A stretch of DNA of 64,000 bases from positions 4,016 to 68,015 of the forward strand of contig CAZKJH010000003.1 in assembly GCA_964553035.1 (NCBI GenBank). Direction: 5' to 3'. This document shows, in pieces, positions 1-8,950 of the stretch (the stretch's first letter is position 1; the number at the start of each line of letters is the position of its first letter). This DNA is from JBBQIY01 sp964553035 (GTDB taxonomy: Bacteria; Verrucomicrobiota; Kiritimatiellia; RFP12; UBA3636). Both the position numbers and the translations under genes were made by a program. The notes under the pieces are model-generated. The model was not told the origin of the DNA, did no database searches, and was given only the letters and a program-made list of their open reading frames with translations.

Positions 1-60
1 TCCTTCGATCTCTACCTTTACTTCCGCTACTCCGCACGAGCAAAGGCAAAAGCCCTGTAG
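1..60 (+). CDS. 3' end of an upstream gene, unidentified
   Basis: The first frame is open from the window edge to a TAG at 58-60 and reads SFDLYLYFRYSARAKAKAL. The basic C-terminal tail and the lack of any other use for this DNA upstream of ispE make a truncated real CDS plausible. Nineteen residues are too few to name a family. It runs in the same direction as ispE, 36 nt upstream. Confidence 0.4.
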   Translation, partial: SFDLYLYFRYSARAKAKAL

Positions 61-96
61 GGCTGATTAACGAATACTCCCAAACAGAGATTTGCG

Positions 97-1020
97 ATGA
101 CGGCTGTAGTAGAAGCTCCTGGCAAGATCAACCTCACCTTGGAAATCCTCGGCAAACGGCCCGATGGATACCATGACATTCGAAGTTTGCTACTACCTGT
201 ATCGCTCACCGAGACGATCACGGTTTCCGAGCGCGACGACGATACGGTAACCTGTTGCACAACGAGCGAGGACGTCGATACGCACGAGCTTGCGCTTTTG
301 CCTCTTGAAAAGCATCTTGCCGTCAAGGCCGTCCGTGTCATGCAGAAGCTCTGCGCAACCACGCGCGGTTGTGACATCACCATCACCAAACGCATTCCTA
401 TTGGTGCGGGTATGGGCGGTGGAAGCGCAGATGCCGCCGGTGTCATGGCCGCCCTGCGTTTACTTTGGGGTAGCCATCTCACGCAGGAAGCACTCTTTGA
501 TGCAGCCGCGAGAATCGGATCAGACGTGCCTGCCCTACTCCATGGTGGAGCCGTGTTGATGGAAGGTCGTGGAGAGAGGGTTTCCCCGGTTCTTCGACCC
601 GAAGAAGCCAATCCATCCCCCTTCTGGCTCGTCGTTGTCTTCCCCGGTATGCCGGTGTCCACAAAAAGTATCTACGAAAAATGCTCCCCGCGCTTGACAC
701 CGAGGTCTGAAATATGTGATAATGCAATTTCATCCGTACGTAATGGCGATGTACGGGCGGCGAGCTTCTGGGTTCACAATGGACTTCAGAACACCGTTTA
801 TGAGCTTCATCCAGAGACTGAGCGCTTTTGCCTGGCGCTTAGAAATGGTGGTGCTTTGTCTTCACTCCTTTCGGGGAGCGGGTCAGCGGTGTTCGGTTTA
901 GCGGAGAGCAGAAGCCACGCGCTCGAGATTCAAAAGAGCTTACGGGAGAACGTGTGGAGCAGAGTCCTTTCGACACTGCCCGATGGTGTAATGGTAGCAC
1001 ACGGGCTTTTGATGCCCTGA
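97..1020 (+). CDS. ispE: 4-diphosphocytidyl-2-C-methyl-D-erythritol kinase
   Basis: IspE phosphorylates the 2-hydroxyl of CDP-methylerythritol with ATP in the cytoplasmic MEP pathway to isoprenoid precursors. The 307-residue protein is near the family length. It has the N-terminal PGKINL motif with the expected catalytic Lys10, the GHMP-kinase glycine-rich ATP loop PIGAGMGGGSADAAG (residues 101-115) and the catalytic Asp143 in GSDVP. It is the first complete gene of a + strand group followed by tRNA-Gln, prs, rplY and pth, an order met in many bacteria. The odd feature is its end: the last 14 codons and the TGA lie inside the tRNA-Gln gene, so the C-terminus (PDGVMVAHGLLMP) is dictated by tRNA sequence. 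Identification is secure. Confidence 0.96.
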   Translation: MTAVVEAPGKINLTLEILGKRPDGYHDIRSLLLPVSLTETITVSERDDDTVTCCTTSEDVDTHELALLPLEKHLAVKAVRVMQKLCATTRGCDITITKRIPIGAGMGGGSADAAGVMAALRLLWGSHLTQEALFDAAARIGSDVPALLHGGAVLMEGRGERVSPVLRPEEANPSPFWLVVVFPGMPVSTKSIYEKCSPRLTPRSEICDNAISSVRNGDVRAASFWVHNGLQNTVYELHPETERFCLALRNGGALSSLLSGSGSAVFGLAESRSHALEIQKSLRENVWSRVLSTLPDGVMVAHGLLMP

Positions 1021-1050
1021 GCCATGGTTCGAATCCATGTCGGGCAACCA
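977..1050 (+). tRNA. tRNA-Gln (anticodon TTG)
   Basis: The gene folds as a cloverleaf. The acceptor stem is TGCCCGA (977-983) with TCGGGCA (1040-1046), the discriminator is A, and CCA is encoded at 1048-1050. The anticodon loop TTTTGAT gives UUG. The T arm is ATGGTTCGAATCCAT. The outermost anticodon-stem pair is a C-T mismatch and the other four pair. The 5' 44 nt overlap the end of ispE, so release of the tRNA must cut the ispE message. Confidence 0.95.
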
Positions 1051-1145
1051 TTTCGGAGATTCCGGAATCGGTTGCACTACACAAATCACGATGATTTTTC
1101 CGCACGGTTGCGGAACACGAACTTTCAACCAACAATCCCCTATCT

Positions 1146-2075
1146 GTGAAGATTTTCTCAGGAACCTCAAATCCGCAACTTGCCGCCAGCATCTGCTCCT
1201 ACTTGGGAACGGAACTGGGAGCTGCGGATATCATGACCTTCCCGGACGGCGAAACGTTCGTAAAGATCAAGGACAGCGTCCGTGGTTCCGACTGTTTCAT
1301 AATTCAGTCAATTTGCGGACAACCCAATGAGCGGCTCATGGAGCTACTCATTATGATCGACGCAATGAAGCGGTCTTCTGCGGCGCGCATCACGGCGGTA
1401 CTCCCCATTTACGGATATGCAAGGCAAGATCGCAAAGATCAGCCGCGCGTTCCCATCACAGCCAAGCTGGTTGCCAATTTGCTCGTAGCAGCAGGTGCGA
1501 ACCGCCTTCTCACCATGGATCTGCATGCCGCGCAGATCGTCGGTTATTTCGATATTCCGGTCGACCAACTCCACGCATCTCCCGTACTCGTAAAATATTT
1601 ACGAGAGAAGGAGCTCACCAACCCAGTCGTTGTCGCTCCAGACACCGGTAGCGTTAAGAACGCCTACACCTATTCTCACATTTTCGGCTGTGGCCTCGCC
1701 ATTACAGCGAAGCAGCGCAAAGGTGCCAATGATGTGGAGGCCTACTCCCTCGTTGGCGATGTCGATGGCTGCGATGTCATCATGATCGACGACCTGACCA
1801 GCACCTGCGGCACTCTGTCGGCGGCCGCGGGTCTGGTGAAGAAGAAAGGCGCTCGCAATATCTATGCGGCCGTCACGCACGCCCAGCTCAACCAGCAAAG
1901 CATCGACCGTCTCAAGAAATCCGACATCTGCGAGCTTATCGTCACGGATACGGTACCTCAGCAGAAGTACGACGACACGGTGCCGATCACCGTGCTCTCC
2001 GTTGCGGAGCTTTTCGGTGAAGCAATCCGGCGGATTCACAACAATCAGTCCGTTAGTTCGCTTTTTAGAATGTAA
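1146..2075 (+). CDS. prs: ribose-phosphate pyrophosphokinase
   Basis: The enzyme makes PRPP from ribose 5-phosphate and ATP for nucleotide, His and Trp synthesis. Its 309 residues match the family. Visible motifs are FPDGETFVKI near the N-terminus, the NERLMELLIMIDAMKRSSA segment, the YGYARQDRKDQPR flexible-loop region, MDLHAAQIVGYFDIPVDQL, and the PRPP-binding loop as IDDLTSTCGTLSAAA. Translation starts at GTG 1146 because no ATG precedes the conserved N-terminus. No Shine-Dalgarno sequence is visible, so it may depend on coupling or on the leader after the tRNA, where a 7-bp hairpin (1098-1115) sits. The substrate loop reads PDTGSVKNA instead of the common PDVGGVxRA, a mild divergence. Confidence 0.94.
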   Translation: MKIFSGTSNPQLAASICSYLGTELGAADIMTFPDGETFVKIKDSVRGSDCFIIQSICGQPNERLMELLIMIDAMKRSSAARITAVLPIYGYARQDRKDQPRVPITAKLVANLLVAAGANRLLTMDLHAAQIVGYFDIPVDQLHASPVLVKYLREKELTNPVVVAPDTGSVKNAYTYSHIFGCGLAITAKQRKGANDVEAYSLVGDVDGCDVIMIDDLTSTCGTLSAAAGLVKKKGARNIYAAVTHAQLNQQSIDRLKKSDICELIVTDTVPQQKYDDTVPITVLSVAELFGEAIRRIHNNQSVSSLFRM

Positions 2076-2113
2076 CAAGACCCCCTTGATAGGGGCAGGA
2101 GAAAACAAGAGTC

Positions 2114-2857
2114 ATGGCACAAGAAATCAAAGTCATCGCGGAACCGCGCACGTGCAGCGGATCCACGGCCGCACGCCGTTTGCGCCGCTCAGGCGTCATC
2201 CCGGCAGTGCTCGCCACCACAGGCGGAGAAACCGCACTCATCCAGCTCAGCGCCCACGACTTCGAGCGCGTGATGAGCCAGCACGCAAGCACACAGCTCC
2301 TCGTTAGCCTAACGGTTGGCGACAAAACATGCCTCGCACTTTTGCGCGAAATACAGCGCAACGGTATAACAGGCCGCGTGAGCCATGCCGATTTCGGTGA
2401 AATCGACGCTACCCGCAAGATCCACGTCAAAATCAAGATTGTCCTTGATGGCGAACCGGAAGGCGTACGCAGCCAGAACGGCGTTCTCGAGCAGCACATG
2501 CGCTTCGTTGAAGTTTCCTGCCTGCCAGCGGATATTGTGGAAAGCTTTACCGTTAACACGGCGGCACTCAAACTCGGCGAGGATATCACGGTCGCAGAGC
2601 TCACCCTCGGAGACCGCTACACGCTCGTTTCCCATAGCGATAACATCGTGGCAACGGTTTCAGCAGTAGCCGCCGAAGAGATAGCCCCTGTAGCAGCCGA
2701 AGGTGCCGAGGCTCAGCCTGCACTCAGCGCAAAGAAAGGCAAAGCCGAAGAGGCAGGGGCCGCTGCTCCTGCGGCGGGAGCCAAGCCTGCGGCGGGAGCC
2801 AAACCTGCGGCGGGAGCCAAGCCTGCAGCAGCAGCCAAACCTGCGGCCAAAAAATAA
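2114..2857 (+). CDS. rplY: 50S ribosomal protein L25 (CTC/TL5 type)
   Basis: L25 binds 5S rRNA in the central protuberance. The 247-residue form is the long type, with an N-terminal 5S-binding domain (about 1-95) and the TL5/CTC C-terminal domain (about 96-185). After about residue 195 comes a low-complexity Ala/Pro/Lys/Glu tail ending in hexapeptide PAAGAK repeats. The start is ATG 2114, with a GGAGA stretch a little upstream. It lies between prs and pth, the usual neighbours of ctc genes. Confidence 0.93.
   Translation: MAQEIKVIAEPRTCSGSTAARRLRRSGVIPAVLATTGGETALIQLSAHDFERVMSQHASTQLLVSLTVGDKTCLALLREIQRNGITGRVSHADFGEIDATRKIHVKIKIVLDGEPEGVRSQNGVLEQHMRFVEVSCLPADIVESFTVNTAALKLGEDITVAELTLGDRYTLVSHSDNIVATVSAVAAEEIAPVAAEGAEAQPALSAKKGKAEEAGAAAPAAGAKPAAGAKPAAGAKPAAAAKPAAKK
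2768..2856 (+). repeat. 18-bp tandem repeat encoding PAAGAK in rplY
   Basis: Three almost identical 18-bp units (CCTGCGGCGGGAGCCAAG type) start at 2768, 2786 and 2804. A diverged fourth unit (PAAAAK, 2822) and a partial fifth (PAAKK) follow. The repeat is in frame, so copy-number change would only lengthen or shorten the basic tail of L25. Confidence 0.9.
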
Positions 2858-2901
2858 TCAGACCCGCTTGACGACAGACGACAACAACGAGGAAGATTGA
2901 A

Positions 2902-3582
2902 GTGAAGATGATTGCAGGACTAGGCAACCCAGGCCGCGACTACGAAGGAACACCACACAACGTGGGCTTCGTTGCCGTCGACTCGATTTGCCAGTCGCTC
3001 GGAGGAGACTGGCGCATTGAACCGCGCTTTAAGGCGGATGTCGCCAAAGTCTCTAACGATGGCCAATCGCTCCTGCTGGTCAAGCCCATGACGTACATGA
3101 ACGCCAGCGGCGAGGCCATCGGACAGATCATGCGCTACTACCGTATGACGCCCGAAGAAATCATCGTGATCTCCGACGACGTTAACCTGCTGCCAGGACG
3201 CATTCGTGTCCGCGCGACAGGAAGCGCCGGAGGTCATAACGGACTAAAGTCCACAATCGAACATCTGAGTTCACAGCAGTTCACACGCATTCGAATCGGT
3301 GTGGGACTTGGCAAAAGTGAATCCGGAACCCTAATAGGCCATGTGCTCGGGCGCATTGCGAATGAAGATGCTGAAGGCGTTGCCAACGGAATCAAGACGG
3401 CAGCCGAAGCGGCACTTTTCGCAGCACACGATGGCACGGAGGCGGCGATGAACCATTACAATGTATCGTCGACGCCCCAGCCCTCGGGAGAAGAAGAGCC
3501 TGCGGACAAGCGGAACACAACTAACAACGATAAAACCAAACAGCTTAACAACAAGGAACATGAACATGCCCAGGAAATATGA
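2902..3582 (+). CDS. pth: peptidyl-tRNA hydrolase
   Basis: Pth recycles peptidyl-tRNAs that fall off the ribosome. The N-terminus has MIAGLGNPGRDYEGTPHNVGF with Asn9 and the catalytic His19. TYMNASGEA, the DDVNLLPGRIRVR segment and GGHNGLKS follow, all family signatures. The start is GTG 2902 after AACGAGGAAG; an ATG at 2908 is an alternative. The catalytic domain ends near residue 188. The remaining 38 residues are a hydrophilic low-complexity tail (Glu/Lys/Asn rich), and its last codons overlap the rpsF start by 17 nt, suggesting translational coupling. Confidence 0.95.
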   Translation: MKMIAGLGNPGRDYEGTPHNVGFVAVDSICQSLGGDWRIEPRFKADVAKVSNDGQSLLLVKPMTYMNASGEAIGQIMRYYRMTPEEIIVISDDVNLLPGRIRVRATGSAGGHNGLKSTIEHLSSQQFTRIRIGVGLGKSESGTLIGHVLGRIANEDAEGVANGIKTAAEAALFAAHDGTEAAMNHYNVSSTPQPSGEEEPADKRNTTNNDKTKQLNNKEHEHAQEI

Positions 3583-3976
3583 AGCCCTTTTCATCTTCGC
3601 AGGCAACGTCAAGGACGAATCGCTTGACAAAGTAGTCGAGCAGAGCACAACCGAGATTCAAAAACTCGGCGGTGTCATCGAAAAGACGGATGCCCTCGGT
3701 CGCCGTACCTTCGCCCGCACCATGCAAAAGCACGACCATGGCGTCTATGTGAAAATCCGATTCACAATCGAACCGGAAAAGATCGCCAAAATCCACTCCC
3801 GCTTCGTGTACAACGAAGACTGCTTCCGCATGCAGATTGTCTCGCGCAATGAGCGCGTTGAAGTTGCAAAATCCGCTGACAACAACCGCCGCGCACTGTT
3901 CAAGGCTTCTCTCGAAGCCGCTGGCGACGTGCCGGTCGCAAAGTCGAGACCTCGTTACAACGACGACAACGACTAA
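3566..3976 (+). CDS. rpsF: 30S ribosomal protein S6
   Basis: S6 partners S18 on the 30S platform. The protein begins MPRKYEALFIFAGN and has 136 residues. The start at 3566 is chosen over ATG 3560 and longer upstream extensions because AAGGA at 3553-3557 then has an 8-nt spacing and the conserved N-terminus begins here. The gene overlaps the 3' end of pth and begins the usual S6-SSB-S18-L9 block. Confidence 0.95.
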   Translation: MPRKYEALFIFAGNVKDESLDKVVEQSTTEIQKLGGVIEKTDALGRRTFARTMQKHDHGVYVKIRFTIEPEKIAKIHSRFVYNEDCFRMQIVSRNERVEVAKSADNNRRALFKASLEAAGDVPVAKSRPRYNDDND

Positions 3977-4056
3977 GTCGCAAAGCCCCCGTCGAAGAGG
4001 CAGGGTCCCAACACCACCACGAACACACCTACGCAGAAAGCAGAAAGGAGACAATC

Positions 4057-4509
4057 ATGGCAAGCTACAACAGAGTCATCGTTATAGGCAACCTCACCCG
4101 AAACCCCGAACTCAAACGTACACCCTCGGGTGCTGCCGTGTGCGACATCCGTCTGGCCGTCAGCGAATCCTACCGTAACAAGGAAGGCGAACGCATTGAG
4201 CGTCCGGTGTATATCGATGTGGTTGTCTGGAATCAGCAGGCGGAAGCCTGCAACCAGTACTTGTCGAAAGGAAGCCCTCTCTTCGTTGAAGGCCGCCTCC
4301 AATACGACGAATGGAAAACACCACAAGGCGACACCAGAAGCAAACTTCGCATCGTCGCTCAGCGTACGCAATTCATCGGTGCCCACCAGGGACAGAGTCA
4401 AGATTCGGCAGGAAAACCTTCCGGAAACCCCTCTGCAGCCGATGCAGTGCCCTCGGATTCTACAGAATCCGATACAGAACCCGAGACCGATGAAGTAATC
4501 CCCTTCTGA
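4057..4509 (+). CDS. ssb: single-stranded DNA-binding protein
   Basis: SSB coats single-stranded DNA in replication, recombination and repair. The 150-residue protein has an N-terminal OB fold (SYNRVIVIGNLTRNPELKRTPSG through about residue 108), a disordered Gln/Ser/Pro linker, and the acidic partner-binding tip DEVIPF, equivalent to the DDDIPF tail that recruits repair enzymes. GAAAGGAG precedes ATG 4057. It sits between rpsF and rpsR, as in many bacteria. Confidence 0.96.
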   Translation: MASYNRVIVIGNLTRNPELKRTPSGAAVCDIRLAVSESYRNKEGERIERPVYIDVVVWNQQAEACNQYLSKGSPLFVEGRLQYDEWKTPQGDTRSKLRIVAQRTQFIGAHQGQSQDSAGKPSGNPSAADAVPSDSTESDTEPETDEVIPF

Positions 4510-4547
4510 GTCAACAATCTAAATCAGAAATCCACGAGGAAAAGCAT

Positions 4548-4778
4548 ATGGCAATGCGCAACCACAAAACCACACGCAGAAACGAGACTCCCCTCCGCAA
4601 GAAGACCCCGGATGGCGATGTCACCGTCGTTGACATCAACGACGTCGAATTCCTTCGCCGCTACGTCAGCGAGCAGGGGAAAATCCTACCCCAGCGCCTC
4701 AGCGGCCTCAACGCAACCAATCAGCGCAAGGTGAAGCGCGGCATCCGCCGGGCTCGCACCATGGGCTTGATGATGTAA
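4548..4778 (+). CDS. rpsR: 30S ribosomal protein S18
   Basis: The 76-residue basic protein contains the S18 core (VDINDVEFLRRYVSEQGKI, PQRLSGLNATNQRKVKRGIRRAR) and forms a complex with S6. GAGGAAAAGCAT gives a good ribosome-binding site for ATG 4548; a second ATG lies two codons later. It follows ssb by 38 nt and precedes rplI by 22 nt, in one transcript. Confidence 0.96.
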   Translation: MAMRNHKTTRRNETPLRKKTPDGDVTVVDINDVEFLRRYVSEQGKILPQRLSGLNATNQRKVKRGIRRARTMGLMM

Positions 4779-4800
4779 TCACCGAAAAGGCAAACTGAAT

Positions 4801-5253
4801 ATGTCCACAGAACTCTTTCTCAGCAGCGATGTCCCCGGCCTTGGCAATGAAGGCGATATCGTTAAAGTCGCCGACGGGTATGCCCGCAACTTCCTTCTAC
4901 CCCAGAAAAAGGCAGAAGCCGTAACCGAAGGTGCACGCCGCCGCCTCGCCAAGATCCAGGCCGAACGCGAAAAAGTCCGCAAGGAAACTCTTGCCGATGC
5001 CAAGAAGCTCGGTGCAAAACTCAAAGCTGCGTCCGTCACAATCCGCGCTAAAACCAGCGATGCCGATACCCTCTACGGTTCCGTCAACGCCGCGCAGATC
5101 CTCGCCGCACTCAAGGAGCAGGGCTTCACCTCCCTCGAGGAACCCATGATCCTCCTCGCCAGCCTCATCAAGACACTCGGAACCTTCGACGTTCCCGTCA
5201 AAGTCCACACCGACATCACCGAGACCGTCAAGGTCTGGGTCGTCGCCGAGTAG
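4801..5253 (+). CDS. rplI: 50S ribosomal protein L9
   Basis: L9 binds 23S rRNA near the L1 stalk base. The protein has 150 residues. The N-terminal domain signature is clear (DVPGLGNEGDIVKVADGYARNFLLPQK), a long central helix rich in Lys/Glu/Arg follows (about 45-80), then the C-terminal domain. The start ATG 4801 follows AAAAGGCAAACTGAAT. It is the last gene of the + strand group, followed by a strong terminator. Confidence 0.96.
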   Translation: MSTELFLSSDVPGLGNEGDIVKVADGYARNFLLPQKKAEAVTEGARRRLAKIQAEREKVRKETLADAKKLGAKLKAASVTIRAKTSDADTLYGSVNAAQILAALKEQGFTSLEEPMILLASLIKTLGTFDVPVKVHTDITETVKVWVVAE

Positions 5254-5278
5254 ACCCTACATCATCTGATGATTCTCA

Positions 5279-5315
5279 CGACTATTCCGCAGCTTCTGCG
5301 GAATAGTCGTTTTTT
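5279..5315 (+). terminator. Rho-independent terminator after rplI
   Basis: A perfect 14-bp stem (CGACTATTCCGCAG, 5279-5292, with 5296-5309) closes a CTT loop and is followed by six T. It ends the ispE-rplI transcript. Confidence 0.93.
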
Positions 5316-5451
5316 CATACACGTCATGTGCGAAATGCATCAAAACGACGTCGTTTTGAACACGACAATTCGTATGTTTCTCGGAGCAATATTACGATAC
5401 TGCCGCGAAGAAGGACGATAGACCATGGACTATAGACTATCAGCGATGGTG
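5316..5451. other. gap between convergent rplI and recC
   Basis: No gene is seen. The only structure is an 18-nt perfect palindrome CAAAACGACGTCGTTTTG at 5341-5358. It lies about 95 nt beyond the recC stop and lacks a clear U-tract, so it is at best a weak terminator for recC. Confidence 0.4.
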
Positions 5452-8400
5452 TCACATCTGCACATCCGCGGCATAGCAGAGGTACTTGTCGCAAACAGAG
5501 AGCATTCTGGCGAGAAAATCATCGGAGAGAGAGGTTCCGAAGAGGGTTTTATTGGAAACGTTATCACCATCGCCTGGACGATAAAGACCGTCATTGCCCT
5601 TGAACCCATACCATTTTTTTGAAGCCTTTTTAACTTTCTCCTGCATGACAACTTCTGGTAAATCCCCGTCTTTCCCTTTTTCCTGATAACCAGCGAGGGC
5701 CATCGCGTCAGCAATTAACATGAGGGGCTCGGGATCGCCGGCCATCGCGGACATCATGCCGTCAAAATACAAGTGAATGCGCTCCTGTGCGAGTTCTGCG
5801 GTTTCGGGAGGAATCGATTGAATCACGCCAGCCTCATGAATGTAAATCGAGGTGCCGAGGGTCATGCCGTTTACGTTAATTTCAGCAAAGGGAAGCAGAG
5901 CCGTCTGTATAGAAAGCTTCATCCAGTCTTTCAACTTGAGCGAACTCGGCCGCACCGTCATGAGCCTCACGTCCGTACCATTCGTATAAAGATTGCCGAT
6001 TTTTCCAACCAGCACTTTGTCACCAAAGGTGACCCGCACCGAAGCAGCTTCCGGCAGCGGCATCCAGCCAGAAAAAGCCGTCCGGACGCGTTCCGCCATT
6101 TCACCAAATCCGTCCAGTGTTTGTTTAACCATCTGCTCACCGCGCACACCAACGGGCAATTTTCCGTTGCAACGGAACAGGGCGACACATTCTGAAATGC
6201 GCTCGGGATCTTTGAGCCAGGTATCATCAGGACATCCTGCCTCGAGAAACTTTCGGACGATCAAGTCCTTCATGAGATATTTATCCAGCCCATTAACCAC
6301 CACCGGTTCATCATCGCTGTAAGTCGCCGCTTCGCTCTCCTTGTAAATCTTCAGCACGTTTTTCAGGAAGGTCTCGGCGGGTGCGCCCCAAAATTTAATC
6401 AGATCATCAGGGGATATTTCTTCCCTCGACAAGTATTCGCAGTCGCTGGTACATCCCACTGTCAACTTCTCAAAAATCCCTTGTTCTTCGGCATCCTTGA
6501 ATTCACTCAAGGCCGCCCTTGCGCCAAGCTGAGTCCGATAATTACAGAGTGCTCCGGCTGAAGAAAAATCTTCCTGAGACAGATTTTGCCACAGACGTTG
6601 CGTATCCTCTTTTCGCCAGAAGCCCGCTTCATCAAAGTACTCCGGCGCGAAATGGTGTAGGTGGTGGCGGAGTTCGAACGCTGCCACCTGTTTCCCTGCA
6701 ACGACTGCGTTATCAGCATCACCGAAGGCTTGCACCAGCTCGCTGCGGATTTCATTCAGCAACACGCCGGGAGGGATCGGCTTGTTGTCATGCGCATTGC
6801 TGCCAACGTAGGAGAAGCGCAAATAGCGCCGTGCGGAAAGCAGTGCCTCAATGAGTAGCTGGCAATCATCATCGCGATCCGAGCGATCGCCAGGACGCTT
6901 CGTATTCTTGAGTAAGTCGAAGCTGCGACGCTTGTCACGCCGCGGATATTCGTTATCATTCATCCCCGCGATCCAGATGTATTTCGCGGGAATGTTACGC
7001 AGCGGCTGAAGACGACAAAAGGTAATGCCACCTGAGAGGAAGCGACCCGCATCGGCTACGCTCCAGAGTGTACTTTCAAGATAGGCACTAATGATCTCGC
7101 ACGAGAGAATTAAATCATCCGCACCGGCATCGGCACAGGTAGTGCGAAGTTCGTCTATCGATTTTTTGAGCATCTCGGCATCGCGAATGCTCATGTTATC
7201 CGTCGCAAGAAATTCGTCAATCATCGCGAGCAAAAGCCTGCTCCATTCCTCTGGCATCTGTGTCGTCGTGAGCGTCTCGCCCAGCGCATAAACGCGCGTG
7301 GCAAGGTCGGCAACTGCCCCCAGCGCACGCCCAATGGAATCGTTCATTTCCCTGCCGCTATGTTCGCCTTCCAGATCCGTTCCCAGCACGTAAGCGCGCG
7401 CCAGCGCATTGAGTCCTTGAACCCACGAATTTTCTTCAAAGCCGACACCACAGACTTTGCGTCGATGCTCTGCATCCCAGCCCCAGCGAATTCCGCTGTC
7501 GTAGAGATGCGCCATCACGAGATCGCGATGCGCTTCATTCTCGATGCCGAGTTTATCCCAGATCGCACGGAACGAAAGCAGTTCGCGAAATTCGTTGAAC
7601 TTCATGCGCCCCCGCCACTGCGACAACAGCATCTTGTAAGCGTTTGCGAGCTGGCTCTCCTCGGCATGGGGGCGGTCGGTGATGGAGTAGTGCAGAAACC
7701 CACGGGCGCGATGCTTCGTGTTCCAAAGCCCGAACACGGCATCAATGGCAGGCGCATATCTGGAAATATCCGGTGCCATCACCACGATGTCATGCGGCTC
7801 GAGTAGCCCTCCCCTGACTAATGTGGGATCGAGATGACACAGGATGTCATCACGCAGGATTTCCATCTCACGCATTTCACTATGGCAAATGTGCATGACG
7901 AGTGAATCATCCACGCTGTGGTCGCTCAAATTCGGATCGTCGTTCTCGAGAATCGCCGTCTGGAGTTCATCGAGAACGGTGTGCGACTCGGCCTCATCCC
8001 ACAACTCCTCGACCGCTCCGTATTCTTCAAGGTCCAGCAATTGATTGAAAAGCGCTTTGCCAGATTCTGCCAGTGACGTGAGAAGTTGGTTGCCCATCTT
8101 CGTGGCAGAGTCCTCACCGTGCCGCTGACGCCAAATCGCCTGACGCTCCGTCGTGTTGTCGCCCCAGAATTCGCGACAAGGATTGAGGTAGAAAAATTGC
8201 ACATCCACGAAGGTGGCAAGCTTGCGGAAGAGATCGACTTGGAGCGGTGGCATGGTGCCGATACCGAAGACAAACACCCGCTTTGTTGGAAAAGACTTCT
8301 TCGCAAGCTCCCCCGCCTCTGCATCGAGTTTTCCATCGAGAAAATGGCAGAATAACTCGGCCGGCGATTTTCCGCCGGTGGCAGCGTGTAGACTCTGCCA

Positions 8401-8907
8401 CAACTTTTTCTGCCACTGCGCATGCGTGGCAAGTTCGACTTCGGGCCGCGCGTCTTTGTGTGTAGCCCATGCGCGCATGACATCGGCGCGATAGACTTGG
8501 TAGACATCGAAGATGCTGGCAATCTCGGACGCTAATTCGAAATGCGAGCGCGAGACTCCCTCGGCACCACGCAGGTAGGTCTTGAGGGCTACATCATCAA
8601 CGGTGGAGTCGGCCAGCATTTTCAGTAGCCGCCACGACATGACTTTCGGGTTGAAGCGCTTAGCGGAATCCTCCATGCCCGGGATAATGCGGTTCCAGAA
8701 TCCACCCCGCGTGATGAACTCGATATTGGCGCACACACCCATGCTTTGCGCCAGTTCATGCGTTAGCCATGTTGCGTTGCCCGGATTCATGACCACAATC
8801 ACCTCACGGTCGAACGGAGTCGAATTCTGGGTGCGCACCTTCAGACGAGTAGCAAGCGCCTCCGCCAACGTCTCTAGTCTATTGCCTACAATAAAATTCA
8901 GTCTCAT
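5452..8907 (-). CDS. recC: exodeoxyribonuclease V gamma subunit
   Basis: RecC is the scaffold and Chi-recognition subunit of the RecBCD helicase-nuclease, which processes double-strand ends. The protein (1151 residues) starts MRLNFIVGNRLETLAEAL and keeps RecC landmarks, including the NPGNATWLTHELAQSMGVCANIEF segment, HICHSEMREMEILRDDIL, GGITFCRLQPLRNIPAKYIWIAGMNDNEYPR and RRYLRFSYVGSNAHDNKPIPPG. AAGGA at 8914-8918 touches an ATG at 8913 but is 6 nt from ATG 8907, so 8907 is the better start. recC follows the rpoC terminator and is not accompanied by recB or recD here, although these usually form one operon; they must lie elsewhere if the complex works. Confidence 0.93.
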   Translation of the reverse strand: MRLNFIVGNRLETLAEALATRLKVRTQNSTPFDREVIVVMNPGNATWLTHELAQSMGVCANIEFITRGGFWNRIIPGMEDSAKRFNPKVMSWRLLKMLADSTVDDVALKTYLRGAEGVSRSHFELASEIASIFDVYQVYRADVMRAWATHKDARPEVELATHAQWQKKLWQSLHAATGGKSPAELFCHFLDGKLDAEAGELAKKSFPTKRVFVFGIGTMPPLQVDLFRKLATFVDVQFFYLNPCREFWGDNTTERQAIWRQRHGEDSATKMGNQLLTSLAESGKALFNQLLDLEEYGAVEELWDEAESHTVLDELQTAILENDDPNLSDHSVDDSLVMHICHSEMREMEILRDDILCHLDPTLVRGGLLEPHDIVVMAPDISRYAPAIDAVFGLWNTKHRARGFLHYSITDRPHAEESQLANAYKMLLSQWRGRMKFNEFRELLSFRAIWDKLGIENEAHRDLVMAHLYDSGIRWGWDAEHRRKVCGVGFEENSWVQGLNALARAYVLGTDLEGEHSGREMNDSIGRALGAVADLATRVYALGETLTTTQMPEEWSRLLLAMIDEFLATDNMSIRDAEMLKKSIDELRTTCADAGADDLILSCEIISAYLESTLWSVADAGRFLSGGITFCRLQPLRNIPAKYIWIAGMNDNEYPRRDKRRSFDLLKNTKRPGDRSDRDDDCQLLIEALLSARRYLRFSYVGSNAHDNKPIPPGVLLNEIRSELVQAFGDADNAVVAGKQVAAFELRHHLHHFAPEYFDEAGFWRKEDTQRLWQNLSQEDFSSAGALCNYRTQLGARAALSEFKDAEEQGIFEKLTVGCTSDCEYLSREEISPDDLIKFWGAPAETFLKNVLKIYKESEAATYSDDEPVVVNGLDKYLMKDLIVRKFLEAGCPDDTWLKDPERISECVALFRCNGKLPVGVRGEQMVKQTLDGFGEMAERVRTAFSGWMPLPEAASVRVTFGDKVLVGKIGNLYTNGTDVRLMTVRPSSLKLKDWMKLSIQTALLPFAEINVNGMTLGTSIYIHEAGVIQSIPPETAELAQERIHLYFDGMMSAMAGDPEPLMLIADAMALAGYQEKGKDGDLPEVVMQEKVKKASKKWYGFKGNDGLYRPGDGDNVSNKTLFGTSLSDDFLARMLSVCDKYLCYAADVQM

Positions 8908-8950
8908 TGCCATTCCTTAGTGGTATGAGTATACAATAGCGGGAGAGCAG

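Noticed and set aside
5341..5358. 18-nt palindrome as a recC terminator
   Set aside because: It lacks a U-tract on the recC strand and is far from the stop codon, so it is only described within the gap.
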